Shown: positions 1 to 9,877, numbered from the stretch's first letter. The stretch is DNA of 64,000 nt from Endozoicomonas elysicola (GCF_000710775.1 NZ_JOJP01000001.1:3390583-3454582), one strand, 5' to 3'. The notes: generated by a model from the letters alone, not told the origin. Made by a program: numbers and translations.

Positions 1-3000
1 CGCATTGCCGCCAAGGTCTCCGACACCTTGACCGTGACCACCGGCCAGACCGGTATCGTACTGGACAAGGGCACGGCCCTGACCAAAACACCCGATGGCT
101 ATGCACTGAACCTGCCCGGGTTGACCATTGACTCACCCGACGGACATGGTCCGATCCAGCTGTCAGAAATCACTGTGGCATTCCAGCCACAACCCCTGAC
201 GTTTATTCAGGAAGGTCAGCAAAGCACGCCGGTCGTTGCCCTTGCCTCGCTGAACGGTACGCTCACCTACCCCCTGGCCGGTGGTCAGTCCGTCACCACC
301 GATATAAAAATCCACGACCTGGAGATCATGGCCAAGGCCGCTTGGGGTGAGATACTAGAAACCCTGAGTGAGGGGCGCAGTACAACCATCGACCCACGCA
401 ATATGACGTTTAAACCGGAAGATCTCCGAGTCAATAGTCAGTCCATAACGGTTGGGCTGCACAGGGATGCCGCTAGAGCAGTGGCCAGAGTGGTTCTGAT
501 CCATAACGAATCCAGTGTTTTGGATGAAGCATCAAACCTACTCGAGGAAGCCATTGCTAAGAAATGGCTCTTTCCAGTCCATATTGGGTGTAACATACTG
601 CTAGTTAAAGGTGATGAAGAACTACCATTCGCCGCTCATGTTGACCAGCTAAAGATGGAATTAACCGATGTATCAACAGCCAGTGAAAGCCCAGACTGCA
701 AACCCACACTCACCATTGATGCCAATCATACTGAGTTGCACCTGCAACAAGGTTCAGATCTGGCTAGAGAAATGGCAAAAGAACTGTCAACCAAGGACCC
801 TCTTTCGGCTCTGACAGGATTATCATCAGAAACAGACAATCGCATGAAACCTGAGCTACATAGCCAACAGCTTACTATCAACCTTAGAAATTTACATGGC
901 GAGGTTTCACAATCCCTTACGCAAAACAGCTCCAGCCATGATGTTCATCAAAAGCTGCTTACTCAAAATCGCCATGCAAAAGTTAACATTCAAACAGTCA
1001 GTTTTATTAATGAAGGCCTTCCCGCATGTGTATTTCAATTGAATGGTCTGAATTGTCACATTAAACAAGATCAACAAAAAAGTGTTACGGTGAATGCTTC
1101 CTCACACTCAGGTGAATTGGATTTAAAATCAGAAATACTGCCTTTGCCAACAGAAATGTCAGCATCCATACTGAATGGTCAGGCATCTGCTGGATACACG
1201 GATTTAAACATTAACCTCAAGCGTCCTGCTGACGGTGCGTATCTGGAAACTGATGTAACAGCAGTCTCCATGACCGCCAAGGTCAAAGATACACTGAATG
1301 TTGGCGATCTAAAAAGTGGAGCCTCTTTCCCTAATGAAATGACGATGCAAGCCAGCGGTACGCTTTTCCACTGTGATAAAGACAAGGTATTTGTATCACC
1401 ACAGCTACAATTTAGTGGCAACAGCAATGCCGTCATTATTAAAGATGGGCTACCGATTCCTTTCTATCTGAAAACTGACGCACAAATTAAAGATGCTTCT
1501 TACATTCAGTTTTCTAACAAATCTTCATTTTCAGGTAATAAAAATACAACGCGTGTTGTGAGTGGTGGTGATTACTCAATTAAAGATACAATAATTGGGC
1601 CGGCAAAAATTAACCTCCTTAACCTATCAATGGATAAAAATCTGAATGGTCATTTTAAAGCAGACAAGGCCTCTGTCGACCTGGATAAAACGCTACAAAT
1701 TATGGGTAAAAATAAGCCTGTCAGTTGGTATACAAAACTATTTCTTAAGAAAAAAAAGTTGGCTTGTTCACTGGAAACCCCCATTTATGAGGGGAACATA
1801 GACCTGAAGCGACTTAAAATCAAAAAATTGAAATTTACACCCACAACGAGAGCAAGCCTACTAGACCGGATTATCTGTAAAGCTTTGAACTGGTTTATCT
1901 GTCCTATATTAAAACATTACTGCAAACTGAGTACGAAGCTACGTCCAACCTCTAAAAAAGGCAAACAAAAGAATCAACGTAATCTTATACCAGTTCTGAG
2001 TATTAAAGTCGGGCCTTTCAGAGCTAGGTTTGATTTGCCTATTCCCACTTCGATGATTGACCATCATAGCAGAAGATTGAGCATCGCCGGGGCCTTGCAT
2101 GAATATGGTATCCAATTGATCCGTCCTGGCTATATGGAATTGATTACATCTCAGCTCGACGCCATAAGAAAAGGGTTACCAGACTCCATGGAAAAAGCCT
2201 TAACATCTCTATTACAATTCTCAAAAGATGCTCTTAATACACCAGACTATTCGGGAGCAGTGACACTTATGGCTCAGCAGTGGCCATTAGACTCTATCGC
2301 AGCCCTCCTCACCACCAAAACTCTACCAGCAGAACTGATGAACAACCTATTGGCGATCATCAAGCTCTTTTCCTCTCTCAAAGAAACACAGGTAACCGCA
2401 TTATTGTTGGCCAGTACACTAAAGCCTCAGCTTACAGCCGATAAATTTCAACAGGTTATATCTGACATTCCTACAGAACGTATCAACGATCCTCTGGCAT
2501 TAGCGTTACATTACGAGCTCACAGGGAGTTTACGAAAAGCAAAAAGTGCTTATGAGGAATTACTGGCCAACATACCCGACCACCCAATTGCCGGTGTTCG
2601 AGCTGCCTGCCTGCTATTAGCCGAAGCAGAACGAAACGGGGATAGTGATATAATAACCACAGCAATGAATTACCTTTTAAAAAGTGCTCTGAATGGAAAT
2701 GAAAGTGCAAAAATGGTTATATTGGCGTTTACGAATAGTAAAGACCCAGCTGTACGAAGTTATGCTCACCTTTATGCCGCCGCGTGGTATTTAAAAACGG
2801 AAAAAAATCAGAAAGACTTCTTAAAAGCTATTGATCATATTGAGTCAACTGCCCAATCCACTGATGCCTATCAACAGGCTCTTCAACTATTGGAATGTCG
2901 GCAACATAATGCTCAACTGATTGTACACCCCCCTTCCAAGGAGAGGTCAAAGGGTTTACAGGCAAGGATGCGAAGCATGAATACCTACAACAGTAAAACA

Positions 3001-3177
3001 CACTCAATACCTGCAGCAGATGCATACAGCTTGGGAGTACGAATGCTTTATGGCGCTGATGGAATCCCCTATAACCCAAATCAGGCTATGCAGCTACTGC
3101 AACGGGCTAGTGAGGACGGGGATTATGAAAATCGGACAAGATTGCACCTTCAGTTGTGCAACCTTGTCTCTGGCTGA
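1..3177 (+). CDS. Large orphan protein, 5' end outside the window
   Basis: The reading frame is open from base 1, so the start lies upstream and at least 1,058 residues are present. I do not recognise the family. The first ~600 residues look beta-rich, with Thr/Ser/Asp-rich stretches. An 'AKVxDTLxV' phrase occurs at the very N-terminal edge and again near base 1275, hinting at repeated units. A very basic stretch with a short hydrophobic core (LNWFICPILKHYC) follows at about bases 1860-1980. The C-terminal third is helical and TPR-like (about bases 2490-2750) and ends with one Sel1-type motif (ADAYSLGVRMLYG...NPNQAMQLLQRASEDGD, about bases 3015-3120). Such repeats usually mediate protein contacts. 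GC falls from about 60% in the first 180 bases to about 42% later. It converges on ribE, with 18 bases between stops. A surface or host-interaction role is only a guess. Confidence 0.8.
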   Translation, partial: RIAAKVSDTLTVTTGQTGIVLDKGTALTKTPDGYALNLPGLTIDSPDGHGPIQLSEITVAFQPQPLTFIQEGQQSTPVVALASLNGTLTYPLAGGQSVTTDIKIHDLEIMAKAAWGEILETLSEGRSTTIDPRNMTFKPEDLRVNSQSITVGLHRDAARAVARVVLIHNESSVLDEASNLLEEAIAKKWLFPVHIGCNILLVKGDEELPFAAHVDQLKMELTDVSTASESPDCKPTLTIDANHTELHLQQGSDLAREMAKELSTKDPLSALTGLSSETDNRMKPELHSQQLTINLRNLHGEVSQSLTQNSSSHDVHQKLLTQNRHAKVNIQTVSFINEGLPACVFQLNGLNCHIKQDQQKSVTVNASSHSGELDLKSEILPLPTEMSASILNGQASAGYTDLNINLKRPADGAYLETDVTAVSMTAKVKDTLNVGDLKSGASFPNEMTMQASGTLFHCDKDKVFVSPQLQFSGNSNAVIIKDGLPIPFYLKTDAQIKDASYIQFSNKSSFSGNKNTTRVVSGGDYSIKDTIIGPAKINLLNLSMDKNLNGHFKADKASVDLDKTLQIMGKNKPVSWYTKLFLKKKKLACSLETPIYEGNIDLKRLKIKKLKFTPTTRASLLDRIICKALNWFICPILKHYCKLSTKLRPTSKKGKQKNQRNLIPVLSIKVGPFRARFDLPIPTSMIDHHSRRLSIAGALHEYGIQLIRPGYMELITSQLDAIRKGLPDSMEKALTSLLQFSKDALNTPDYSGAVTLMAQQWPLDSIAALLTTKTLPAELMNNLLAIIKLFSSLKETQVTALLLASTLKPQLTADKFQQVISDIPTERINDPLALALHYELTGSLRKAKSAYEELLANIPDHPIAGVRAACLLLAEAERNGDSDIITTAMNYLLKSALNGNESAKMVILAFTNSKDPAVRSYAHLYAAAWYLKTEKNQKDFLKAIDHIESTAQSTDAYQQALQLLECRQHNAQLIVHPPSKERSKGLQARMRSMNTYNSKTHSIPAADAYSLGVRMLYGADGIPYNPNQAMQLLQRASEDGDYENRTRLHLQLCNLVSG

Positions 3178-3195
3178 AAGGCTCATGAACCTATA

Positions 3196-3810
3196 TCAGG
3201 ACTTAGTTGACTCAAGATAGCTCTTAACCGTTGTTACAATGGCTTGAGTCTGGCTATCTATTTCAAGGTTAACCCTATCTCCCACTTCAGCAGTACCAAA
3301 TGATGTTATTCTCAGCGTCTCTGGTATCAGATGAACACAGAAACGCCCTCCTTCGACCTTTTCACCAATGGTCAAGCTGCAACCATTCAAAGAAACATAA
3401 CCTTTTGGCAGAATATAGTCTTTCCATTCAGGAGAAAATTGAAAGAAAACAGTCACATTATGCTCTTCATTCTGAATCTCACAGATCCTAACGGTATCGT
3501 GAATATGGCCAGACAACAGATGCCCGCCAATTTCATCACCAAAACGTGCAGCTCTTTCAATATTAACTTTGGAACCTTCTTCAAGTGCACCCAAATTAGT
3601 AACCCGAAGAGTTTCTTTCATCACATCAAAAGTCGCACTTTCATGGTCAAAAGCCACAACAGTCAGACAGCATCCATTCACCGCAATACTTGCTCCGGTT
3701 TCAAGCCCTTCCAGCAAATTAGAAGGCAAAAGTACAGTAATACGGTTCAACTCGTTGAACTTTTCAATTCGACCAACCGGAAAAAATCCCTTCACAATAC
3801 CTGTAAACAT
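3196..3810 (-). CDS. ribE: Riboflavin synthase alpha chain
   Basis: Riboflavin synthase dismutates two 6,7-dimethyl-8-ribityllumazine molecules to riboflavin plus the pyrimidine dione, the last step of riboflavin synthesis in the cytoplasm. The 204-residue product starts with the family hallmark MFTGIV. It shows the two tandem lumazine-binding barrels: NGCCLTV in the first half and NGCSLTI in the second, plus GDEIGGHLLSGHI at the junction. Length fits the E. coli enzyme (about 213 aa; called ribC or ribE depending on the organism). The ATG has a good AGG ribosome site about 6 bases upstream. It lies alone, without ribD, ribBA or ribH, and I see no FMN riboswitch upstream, so it is probably not part of a rib operon here. 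Confidence 0.93.
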   Translation of the reverse strand: MFTGIVKGFFPVGRIEKFNELNRITVLLPSNLLEGLETGASIAVNGCCLTVVAFDHESATFDVMKETLRVTNLGALEEGSKVNIERAARFGDEIGGHLLSGHIHDTVRICEIQNEEHNVTVFFQFSPEWKDYILPKGYVSLNGCSLTIGEKVEGGRFCVHLIPETLRITSFGTAEVGDRVNLEIDSQTQAIVTTVKSYLESTKS

Positions 3811-3845
3811 ACACTACCTATCGTCACCAAAAACCTTGGCATACA

Positions 3846-4373
3846 TCAGAATGTTTTAAGACAGTGAACCAGTCTCTCAAGAGCAACCAGACTGTCTGGC
3901 GTATAATTTCGGTGGTTTCTGTTGGACAGCACCTCTTCCGGTGATTCCAGAACCACATTGGCTACCTCTTCTTCCTGCAGTGTCAGAGGCCCATCATAAT
4001 AGCAGCTGTAGACCCTGCCCCAGACCTGACAGTCATCATTCTGGAAGAAAAAATGAAAATGGGAGGTAATCGGTACATCTTCAATCCCGAGCTCTTCAGC
4101 TAACTCTCGTTCAGCAGCCTGGTCATAACTCTCCCCTTCGGTAACAACACCACCGGTCGCAGGATCAAAATAACCAGGATAAATATCCTTGCTCAGCGTC
4201 CTTTCCTGCACATAGAGCTGCCCTTTTGAATTAAAGACAAAAATATAGGTTGCCCGATGGCACAGTGTTTCCTCTCTCATTTTCCCCCTGGGAACAGCCC
4301 CAAGAACAAAATTATGGTCATCAACCACTAATACACTTTCCACAGACGCTTCCACCTCTTGCTGGCCAGGCAT
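3846..4373 (-). CDS. Nudix hydrolase, YfcD type
   Basis: A 175-residue Nudix protein. Enzymes of this superfamily hydrolyse nucleoside diphosphates linked to another group. The Nudix box GX5EX7REUXEEXGU is complete at residues 75-97 (G75, E81, R89-E90, E93-E94, G96). The flanking 'RATYIFVFNSKGQLYVQERT' and 'YPGYFDPATGGVV' are typical of the YfcD/IPP-isomerase-like subgroup, whose physiological substrate is not settled. The ATG has a strong AGGAGA site 7-8 bases upstream. It lies 35 bases upstream of ribE on the same strand and could be cotranscribed with it. Confidence 0.88.
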   Translation of the reverse strand: MPGQQEVEASVESVLVVDDHNFVLGAVPRGKMREETLCHRATYIFVFNSKGQLYVQERTLSKDIYPGYFDPATGGVVTEGESYDQAAERELAEELGIEDVPITSHFHFFFQNDDCQVWGRVYSCYYDGPLTLQEEEVANVVLESPEEVLSNRNHRNYTPDSLVALERLVHCLKTF

Positions 4374-4453
4374 CGAGATCTCCTATTATCTGCCTTACAT
4401 TTGTTATTATGGCAACATCTTATATCAAGCTATTCGCAATCGAAAATAGAAAA

Positions 4454-4930
4454 TTAGCCAATTGCTTCACGTTGCCTCCCGGTAATCAATACAGGATTAA
4501 CCAGTTTATTAAAATCTTCCCAGCTGATTTCCAGTAACCGGGAAGAACTGCCACTGCTGAATGCCACAGGCAATGGCTGATTGAGCGACTCCGAGAGGTA
4601 AACCTTCATGCCAAACAGATTACCAAAAGGGGGCATCACGCCTGGTTCAAAGTCTGTAAAATACCCGAAAAATTCTTCTTCTCTGGCAATTTCTGCCCTA
4701 GTACTACAGGAAACCTGCCTCAACAGACTCAAGTTCACCTGTTCTACTGCCGGTATTACACAGATCGAAAGCTGCCCATCAATCTTCACAATCACAGTCT
4801 TGGCAACACGCCTACCACTGATGTGCGCTTTCGCAGCCACCTCCTGAGCTGAGAATGCGGGCATATGTTCTCGCACTGTGAAAGGAATATTTTTAGAGCT
4901 TAAGTAATTGATCACATTCTGCATGGACAT
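4454..4930 (-). CDS. YbaK/ProX-type aminoacyl-tRNA deacylase domain protein
   Basis: A single YbaK/EbsC domain of 158 residues. Proteins of this family clear mischarged tRNAs (for example Cys- or Ala-tRNAPro) in trans. Supporting motifs are the N-terminal 'IPFTVREHMPAFSAQEVAAKAHISGRRVAKTVIVKIDG', with the Lys of 'VAKTVI' that is essential in the family, and 'PGVMPPFGNLFGMKVYLSESL', the conserved Gly/Pro loop. The last ~20 residues are not typical. The ATG at 4930 is preceded by GGGAGA at workable spacing; an in-frame ATG two codons later is the alternative. The exact tRNA specificity cannot be read from the sequence. Confidence 0.85.
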   Translation of the reverse strand: MSMQNVINYLSSKNIPFTVREHMPAFSAQEVAAKAHISGRRVAKTVIVKIDGQLSICVIPAVEQVNLSLLRQVSCSTRAEIAREEEFFGYFTDFEPGVMPPFGNLFGMKVYLSESLNQPLPVAFSSGSSSRLLEISWEDFNKLVNPVLITGRQREAIG

Positions 4931-5121
4931 AGCCAGATATCTCCCGAAAAGACCTAATCTGACACGATAAAATCAAGGCATTCGCTAACCATTGCATTCA
5001 ACGGGCCTGAACGACAGAAAAACCAATCAAAGGCGGCTGAGAAGGTGGATAGAAAGAGGAAATAAGAAACCTTAAAGCGTATTTTCTCTAATTTGTCAGA
5101 GGAACAGGAATTCGTCAAGAC

Positions 5122-5150
5122 TGATCTGAACCAAATAAAACCAGTATAAT
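5122..5150 (+). promoter_or_regulatory. Possible sigma-70 promoter for ppnN
   Basis: In the 400-base gap between the divergent ybaK-like gene and ppnN, a perfect TATAAT lies at 5145-5150. The -35 region is poor (TGATCT at 5122-5127, 17-base spacer). Transcription from here would give a leader of about 175 bases before the ppnN start. Nothing else stands out in 4931-5331. Confidence 0.3.
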
Positions 5151-5331
5151 TAGTCCATGGTCATAGAAAATATAGCTACTGAAGCCTTTTCTAACCTGTA
5201 ATTTTTTTCTCGATTTCAACTCACAGGACCCGATATCTAGTTAAGTGTATTTTTGTCCGGGAAAGCATTTGATATTGAATCTTGCAAAACAATGCTGCCG
5301 GTCACCAAACATCATCCTCCAAGGGGGCAGA

Positions 5332-6708
5332 ATGAGTAAACCCAATGTAGTCTCCGCCATTGTTAACCCGGTTGGCTCCATGCGAGTTCTTTCCAGCCGA
5401 GAAGTCAATATTCTTCAGGATAATACCAAGGCTGGCTTACACCGTCTTTTCCGCCAATGTGCCCTGGCTGTTTTAAGCAATGAAATGGAAGGTGACAGCG
5501 CCGAAGAGCTGTTACAAACATATACTGATTTTGATATCCGTATTGTTCAGGAACATCGTGGCCTGAAGCTTGAGCTAATCAATGCACCTGCTTCTGCATT
5601 TGTTGACAAGAAACTGATACGGGGAGTGAGGGAAAACCTGTTTTCGGTTCTCAGGGATATCCTTTACGTCTCTTCACTGATCACCAGTGATAAACGCTTT
5701 GAACACGCCAGCTCATCCGATATTACCCATCTGGTTTTTGAAGTCCTCAGAAATGCCAACGCCTTTATTACCAAACAAATGCCCAATATCGTTGTGTGCT
5801 GGGGTGGGCACTCCATTGGCCGGGATGAGTATGAATACACAAAGCTGGTTGGTTATCAGCTCGGCTTGAGGCGAATGAATATTTGCACCGGTTGTGGTCC
5901 CGGAGCAATGAAAGGTCCCATGAAAGGGGCTTATATTGGCCACGCTAAACAGCGTATCAGTAATGGCCGTTTTATTGGTCTGACGGAGCCGGGCATTATT
6001 GCCGCCGAGTCACCGAACCCTATCGTCAATGAACTGGTGATCCTGCCTGATATTGAAAAACGCCTTGAAGCTTTTGTCCGCCTGGGTCATGGCATTATTG
6101 TATTTCCTGGTGGACCGGGAACCTGCGAAGAGATTCTTTATCTGATCGGAATTCTTCTTCACCCGGAAAATAAAGACATACCAATGACCATGATTCTTAC
6201 TGGGCCTGCAGGCTCAGAGGCTTACTTCGAGCAAATTGATAAATTCATTGGTAATACTCTGGGTAGAGAAGCGCAGGAAAAATACCAGATTATTGTTAAT
6301 GATCCGGCCAAGGTAGCGACTATCATGAGCAGAGGACTGGAAAAAGTCACTCGCTTTAGGCGCAAACAGGGTGATGCCTATTACTTTAACTGGCTGTTAA
6401 AGATTGATGATGAGTTCCAGCATCCGTTCGAGCCCACCCATGAAAATATGGCCAATCTGGAGTTACACAAAAGCCTTCCAACCCACCAGCTGGCTGCAAA
6501 CTTGAGGCGGGTCATGTCAGGTATTGTTGCAGGCAATATAAAAGAAGACGGAGTCAACCTTATACGCAAGCATGGCCCATACAAACTCAGTGGTGAACCA
6601 GAGCTGATGAAGCAAATGGATAATCTACTGCAGTCGTTTGTTGAGCAGTACCGAATGAAATTACCCGGAAGCCATTACGAACCCTGCTACGAGATCATTG
6701 ATGCTTGA
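5332..6708 (+). CDS. ppnN: Pyrimidine/purine nucleotide 5'-monophosphate nucleosidase (YgdH/PpnN)
   Basis: PpnN cleaves the N-glycosidic bond of nucleoside monophosphates to give the free base and ribose 5-phosphate; in E. coli it is stimulated by (p)ppGpp. The product aligns with E. coli YgdH along its whole length. Landmarks are 'VVCWGGHSI' near residue 156, 'NICTGCGPGAMKGPMKGA' near 183, the LOG-family signature 'PGGPGTCEE' near 258, and the C-terminal 'MKLPGSHYEPCYEI'. I place the start at the ATG at 5332 (458 residues) because it has AGGGGGC just upstream and the product MSKPNVV...PVGSM matches the family; the open frame reaches back to 5245 without homology. Monocistronic, followed by a strong hairpin. 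Confidence 0.95.
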   Translation: MSKPNVVSAIVNPVGSMRVLSSREVNILQDNTKAGLHRLFRQCALAVLSNEMEGDSAEELLQTYTDFDIRIVQEHRGLKLELINAPASAFVDKKLIRGVRENLFSVLRDILYVSSLITSDKRFEHASSSDITHLVFEVLRNANAFITKQMPNIVVCWGGHSIGRDEYEYTKLVGYQLGLRRMNICTGCGPGAMKGPMKGAYIGHAKQRISNGRFIGLTEPGIIAAESPNPIVNELVILPDIEKRLEAFVRLGHGIIVFPGGPGTCEEILYLIGILLHPENKDIPMTMILTGPAGSEAYFEQIDKFIGNTLGREAQEKYQIIVNDPAKVATIMSRGLEKVTRFRRKQGDAYYFNWLLKIDDEFQHPFEPTHENMANLELHKSLPTHQLAANLRRVMSGIVAGNIKEDGVNLIRKHGPYKLSGEPELMKQMDNLLQSFVEQYRMKLPGSHYEPCYEIIDA

Positions 6709-6726
6709 TTAAATCATGTCCCGTCA

Positions 6727-6751
6727 CAGAGAAGCCAATATGGCTTCTCTG
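6727..6751 (+). terminator. Hairpin after ppnN (no U-run)
   Basis: CAGAGAAGCC / GGCTTCTCTG form a perfect 10-bp stem with a 5-base AATAT loop, 19 bases after the ppnN stop. No T-run follows, so it may be an mRNA 3'-end stabiliser or an inefficient terminator rather than a classical intrinsic one. Confidence 0.5.
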
Positions 6752-6809
6752 AATCACCAACAATGAAACTACCATTCATAGAAAAAATAGTGGTTATTTC
6801 GGTCTTTAC

Positions 6810-6838
6810 TTAACTTGAAAAGCACCTTCCGCTATAAT
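6810..6838 (+). promoter_or_regulatory. acnB: Candidate sigma-70 promoter for acnB
   Basis: TTAACT at 6810-6815 and a perfect TATAAT at 6833-6838, 17-base spacer. The start would be near 6845, leaving an untranslated leader of about 290 bases before the acnB GTG. A TTGAAA at 6815-6820 is only 12 bases from the -10 and cannot serve. Confidence 0.5.
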
Positions 6839-6847
6839 GCCCGCGCC

Positions 6848-7016
6848 ACCAGTGCTTTATTTGCCGGAAATCTTCAACTTCACTGCTGTAGCACTGGTCA
6901 AGATTTCCTTGGAACATCTGACGGACCGATACCCAAAGTACTTGGAGATACAGGCAGACGGCAAGGGAGCTAAGCTCCATTTGCTCAGATAAAACTGAGT
7001 AACTGGGTCAAGCTGA
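6848..7016 (+). promoter_or_regulatory. Structured acnB leader RNA with competing stems
   Basis: Two 9-bp stems interleave. ACCAGTGCT (6848-6856) pairs with AGCACTGGT (6890-6898). GGAAATCTT (6866-6874) pairs with AAGATTTCC (6900-6908). The order A-B-A'-B' with only one base between A' and B' makes simultaneous full pairing difficult, so the stems look mutually exclusive. Two small hairpins follow: GGAGC/GCTCC around 6966-6978 and CTCAG/CTGAG around 6984-6999. The region is untranslated and lies between the candidate promoter and acnB. I know of no described element of this form. A cis-regulatory leader is inferred; a small RNA or a decayed repeat is possible. Confidence 0.4.
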
Positions 7017-7135
7017 CATCCAAGTGAGAGCACCCTTCCCCCTGAACCTCCGATGACAAAAGGTATATTCAACGATCATAATGGTTTGTCGAAGGATCGC
7101 CCAAGAGCCTGCCACAGATGATGAGGGTAGAACTC

Positions 7136-9727
7136 GTGTTAGAAGCCTATAGAAAACACGTCGAAGAGCGTGCCCAAGAGGGTGTCCCACCAAAACCGCT
7201 GAATGCTGAACAAGTATCAGGTCTGGTTGAGCTGTTGAAAAACCCACCAGCGGGCGAAGAGCAGTTTATTCTTGACCTCCTTGAAAACCGTATTCCTCCC
7301 GGTGTTGACGAAGCAGCCTATGTAAAAGCAGGCTTCCTTTCTGCCGTTGTTAAAGGAGAAGCTGAATCACCACTGGTTGACAGTAAAAAAGCGGTACAGC
7401 TGCTGGGCATGATGCTTGGCGGTTATAACATTGAAACGCTGATTGAGCTTCTGGACAGCACAGAACTCGGAGAGCTAGCCGCTGAACAATTGAAAAATAC
7501 TCTGTTGGTATTTGATTCCTTCCACGACGTTGAAGAAAAAGCCAAAGCAGGCAATGCCAATGCTCAGGCTGTTCTTAAGTCCTGGGCGGAAGCAGAGTGG
7601 TTTACCAAGCGTGACGCCGTGCCTGAAAGCACAAAAGTCGCAGTCTTCAAAGTTACCGGTGAAACCAATACTGACGATCTCTCACCCGCACCTGATGCCT
7701 GGTCACGCCCAGATATCCCTCTGCATGCCCGTGCTGCCTATAAAATGACCCGCGAAGGTCTTGAGCCAGAAGAGCACGGTGTTACCGGCCCTCTCAAACA
7801 GATTGAAGAGATTAAGAGCAAAGGCCTGCCTGTCGCTTTCGTTGGCGATGTTGTCGGTACCGGCTCATCCCGTAAATCCGCCACTAACTCTGTGCTCTGG
7901 TTCTTTGGTGACGATATTCCGGGCGTTCCTAACAAGCGCGCTGGCGGTATTTGCTTTGGTGATAAAGTTGCGCCCATCTTCTTCAACACTATGGAAGATG
8001 CTGGCGCCCTGGTCTTTGAAGCACCCGTTGAAAAGCTGAACATGGGCGATGTTATTGAGATACGCCCTTATGACGGCAAGATTCTCTCCGAGTCTGGCGA
8101 CGTTCTTTCCGAGTTCACCTTCAAGTCTGACGTTATACTTGATGAAGTTCAGGCTGGCGGTCGTATCAATCTCATTATCGGTCGAGGACTGACAGATAAG
8201 GCTCGCGAAGCTCTGGATCTGGGACCTACTGATATCTTCCGTCGCCCACAGGCACCGAAAGACTCCAATAAAGGTTTCACCCTGGCTCAAAAGATGGTGG
8301 GCAAAGCCTGCGGTGTTACCGGCGTACGCCCCGGGCAATACTGTGAACCCAAGATGACAACGGTTGGTTCACAGGACACTACCGGCCCAATGACCCGTGA
8401 TGAGCTGAAAGATCTGGCCTGCCTGGGCTTCTCTTCTGATCTGGTTATGCAGTCTTTCTGTCATACCGCCGCCTATCCAAAACCAGTTGACGTGGAAACT
8501 CACCACACCCTGCCTGACTTCATCATGAACCGTGGTGGAGTTGCCCTTCGCCCTGGTGATGGCATCATCCACAGCTGGCTGAACCGCATGCTGCTGCCAG
8601 ATACAGTCGGTACTGGTGGTGACTCCCACACCCGTTTCCCACTGGGTATCTCTTTCCCTGCAGGCTCTGGCCTCGTAGCATTTGCTGCAGCAACCGGTGT
8701 TATGCCCCTGGATATGCCAGAGTCTATTCTGGTTCGCTTCAAAGGCAAAAAACAACCAGGTATTACGCTTCGCGATCTGGTTCATGCCATTCCTCTGTAT
8801 GGCATCAAGCAGGGGCTTCTGACCGTTGAGAAGAAAGGCAAGAAAAATGCCTTTTCTGGCCGGGTTCTTGAAATTGAAGGCCTTGAAGACCTCACCGTTG
8901 AGCAGGCTTTTGAGCTTTCAGATGCTTCTGCTGAGCGTTCAGCTGCTGGTTGTACCATCACACTGTCTGAAGACTCTATCGCCGAGTACCTGAAATCCAA
9001 CATCACTATGCTTCGCTGGATGATCAGTGAAGGTTATGGTGATCGTCGCACCATCGAGCGTCGTGCCCGCAAGATGGAAGAGTGGCTTGCCAACCCAACC
9101 ATGATGCGTGCTGATGCGGATGCAGAATACGCCGAAGTCATCGAAATTGACCTGGAGGAAATCAAGGAACCTATCCTGTGTGCTCCTAACGATCCGGACG
9201 ATGCCCGTACACTGTCTGATGTAGCTGGCGACAAAGTTGATGAAGTCTTCCTGGGCTCCTGTATGACCAACATTGGTCACTTCCGCGCTGCCGGTAAGCT
9301 GCTTGAGCAGAACCGTGATCCGCTCAAGACCCGCTTCTGGATGTCACCACCCACCAAAATGGACAAGGCGCAGCTGGAAGAAGAAGGCTATTACACCATT
9401 TATAACGACAATGGTGTGCGCACAGAAATTCCGGGCTGCTCCCTCTGCATGGGTAACCAGGCTCGTGTAGAACCTGGAGCCACTGTTCTGTCGACCTCAA
9501 CGCGGAACTTCCCGAACCGTCTGGGCGATGGCGCTAATGTCTACCTCTGCTCCGCAGAGCTGGCATCTGTCGGCGCTATCCTGGGTAAGATTCCAACCAC
9601 AGAAGAGTATATGGAATACGCCAGCAACCTGGACTCCATGGCTGCTGATGTATATCGCTACCTCAATTTTGACCAGGTAGAGTCTTACCAGAAGGCTGCT
9701 GACGATATCATCGCCAAAGCCGGCTGA
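7136..9727 (+). CDS. acnB: Aconitate hydratase B (bifunctional, 2-methylisocitrate dehydratase)
   Basis: AcnB interconverts citrate and isocitrate in the TCA cycle through a [4Fe-4S] cluster; the apo form can bind mRNA in E. coli. The 863-residue product is collinear with E. coli AcnB (865 aa). It has an N-terminal HEAT-like domain, the swivel domain with '[20 protein letters not shown]', then the catalytic domains with '[20 protein letters not shown]', '[22 protein letters not shown]' and '[15 protein letters not shown]'. The cluster cysteines are in '[11 protein letters not shown]' (about 709) and '[11 protein letters not shown]' (about 768 and 771). I choose the GTG at 7136, giving (M)[12 protein letters not shown], which matches the family N-terminus and has GAGG 9 bases upstream; the frame also contains an ATG at 7118 that adds residues without homology. 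A clear terminator follows. Confidence 0.97.
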   Translation: MLEAYRKHVEERAQEGVPPKPLNAEQVSGLVELLKNPPAGEEQFILDLLENRIPPGVDEAAYVKAGFLSAVVKGEAESPLVDSKKAVQLLGMMLGGYNIETLIELLDSTELGELAAEQLKNTLLVFDSFHDVEEKAKAGNANAQAVLKSWAEAEWFTKRDAVPESTKVAVFKVTGETNTDDLSPAPDAWSRPDIPLHARAAYKMTREGLEPEEHGVTGPLKQIEEIKSKGLPVAFVGDVVGTGSSRKSATNSVLWFFGDDIPGVPNKRAGGICFGDKVAPIFFNTMEDAGALVFEAPVEKLNMGDVIEIRPYDGKILSESGDVLSEFTFKSDVILDEVQAGGRINLIIGRGLTDKAREALDLGPTDIFRRPQAPKDSNKGFTLAQKMVGKACGVTGVRPGQYCEPKMTTVGSQDTTGPMTRDELKDLACLGFSSDLVMQSFCHTAAYPKPVDVETHHTLPDFIMNRGGVALRPGDGIIHSWLNRMLLPDTVGTGGDSHTRFPLGISFPAGSGLVAFAAATGVMPLDMPESILVRFKGKKQPGITLRDLVHAIPLYGIKQGLLTVEKKGKKNAFSGRVLEIEGLEDLTVEQAFELSDASAERSAAGCTITLSEDSIAEYLKSNITMLRWMISEGYGDRRTIERRARKMEEWLANPTMMRADADAEYAEVIEIDLEEIKEPILCAPNDPDDARTLSDVAGDKVDEVFLGSCMTNIGHFRAAGKLLEQNRDPLKTRFWMSPPTKMDKAQLEEEGYYTIYNDNGVRTEIPGCSLCMGNQARVEPGATVLSTSTRNFPNRLGDGANVYLCSAELASVGAILGKIPTTEEYMEYASNLDSMAADVYRYLNFDQVESYQKAADDIIAKAG

Positions 9728-9750
9728 TAAACTGCAGCCTTAAACAACAT

Positions 9751-9777
9751 AAAAACCCCTGTTTTCAGGGGTTTTTT
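9751..9777 (+). terminator. Intrinsic terminator of acnB
   Basis: AAAACCCCTG-TTTT-CAGGGGTTTT followed by more T, 24 bases after the acnB stop. The A-rich 5' arm might also allow weak activity on the other strand, but no minus-strand gene ends here. Confidence 0.9.
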
Positions 9778-9877
9778 ATACCAACTGCATTTTCTAAATC
9801 CGTCATGAGCATGGTGATCCGAGTAGAAAATTTAATTGGTATTATTTCTATCATATTCAATTGATATCAACCGAGTG

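Noticed and set aside
3811-3845. FMN riboswitch upstream of ribE
   Set aside because: Only 35 bases separate ribE from the Nudix gene, and no RFN-type core is seen.
3331-3867. 178-residue plus-strand open frame
   Set aside because: Antisense to ribE, which is recognised over its full length.
6815-6838. TTGAAA and TATAAT as an acnB promoter pair
   Set aside because: The spacer is only 12 bases; TTAACT at 6810 gives the correct 17.
6848-6908. H-type pseudoknot in the acnB leader
   Set aside because: Only one base joins A' to B', too short to cross a full 9-bp stem; alternative stems are more likely, or a partial pseudoknot at most.
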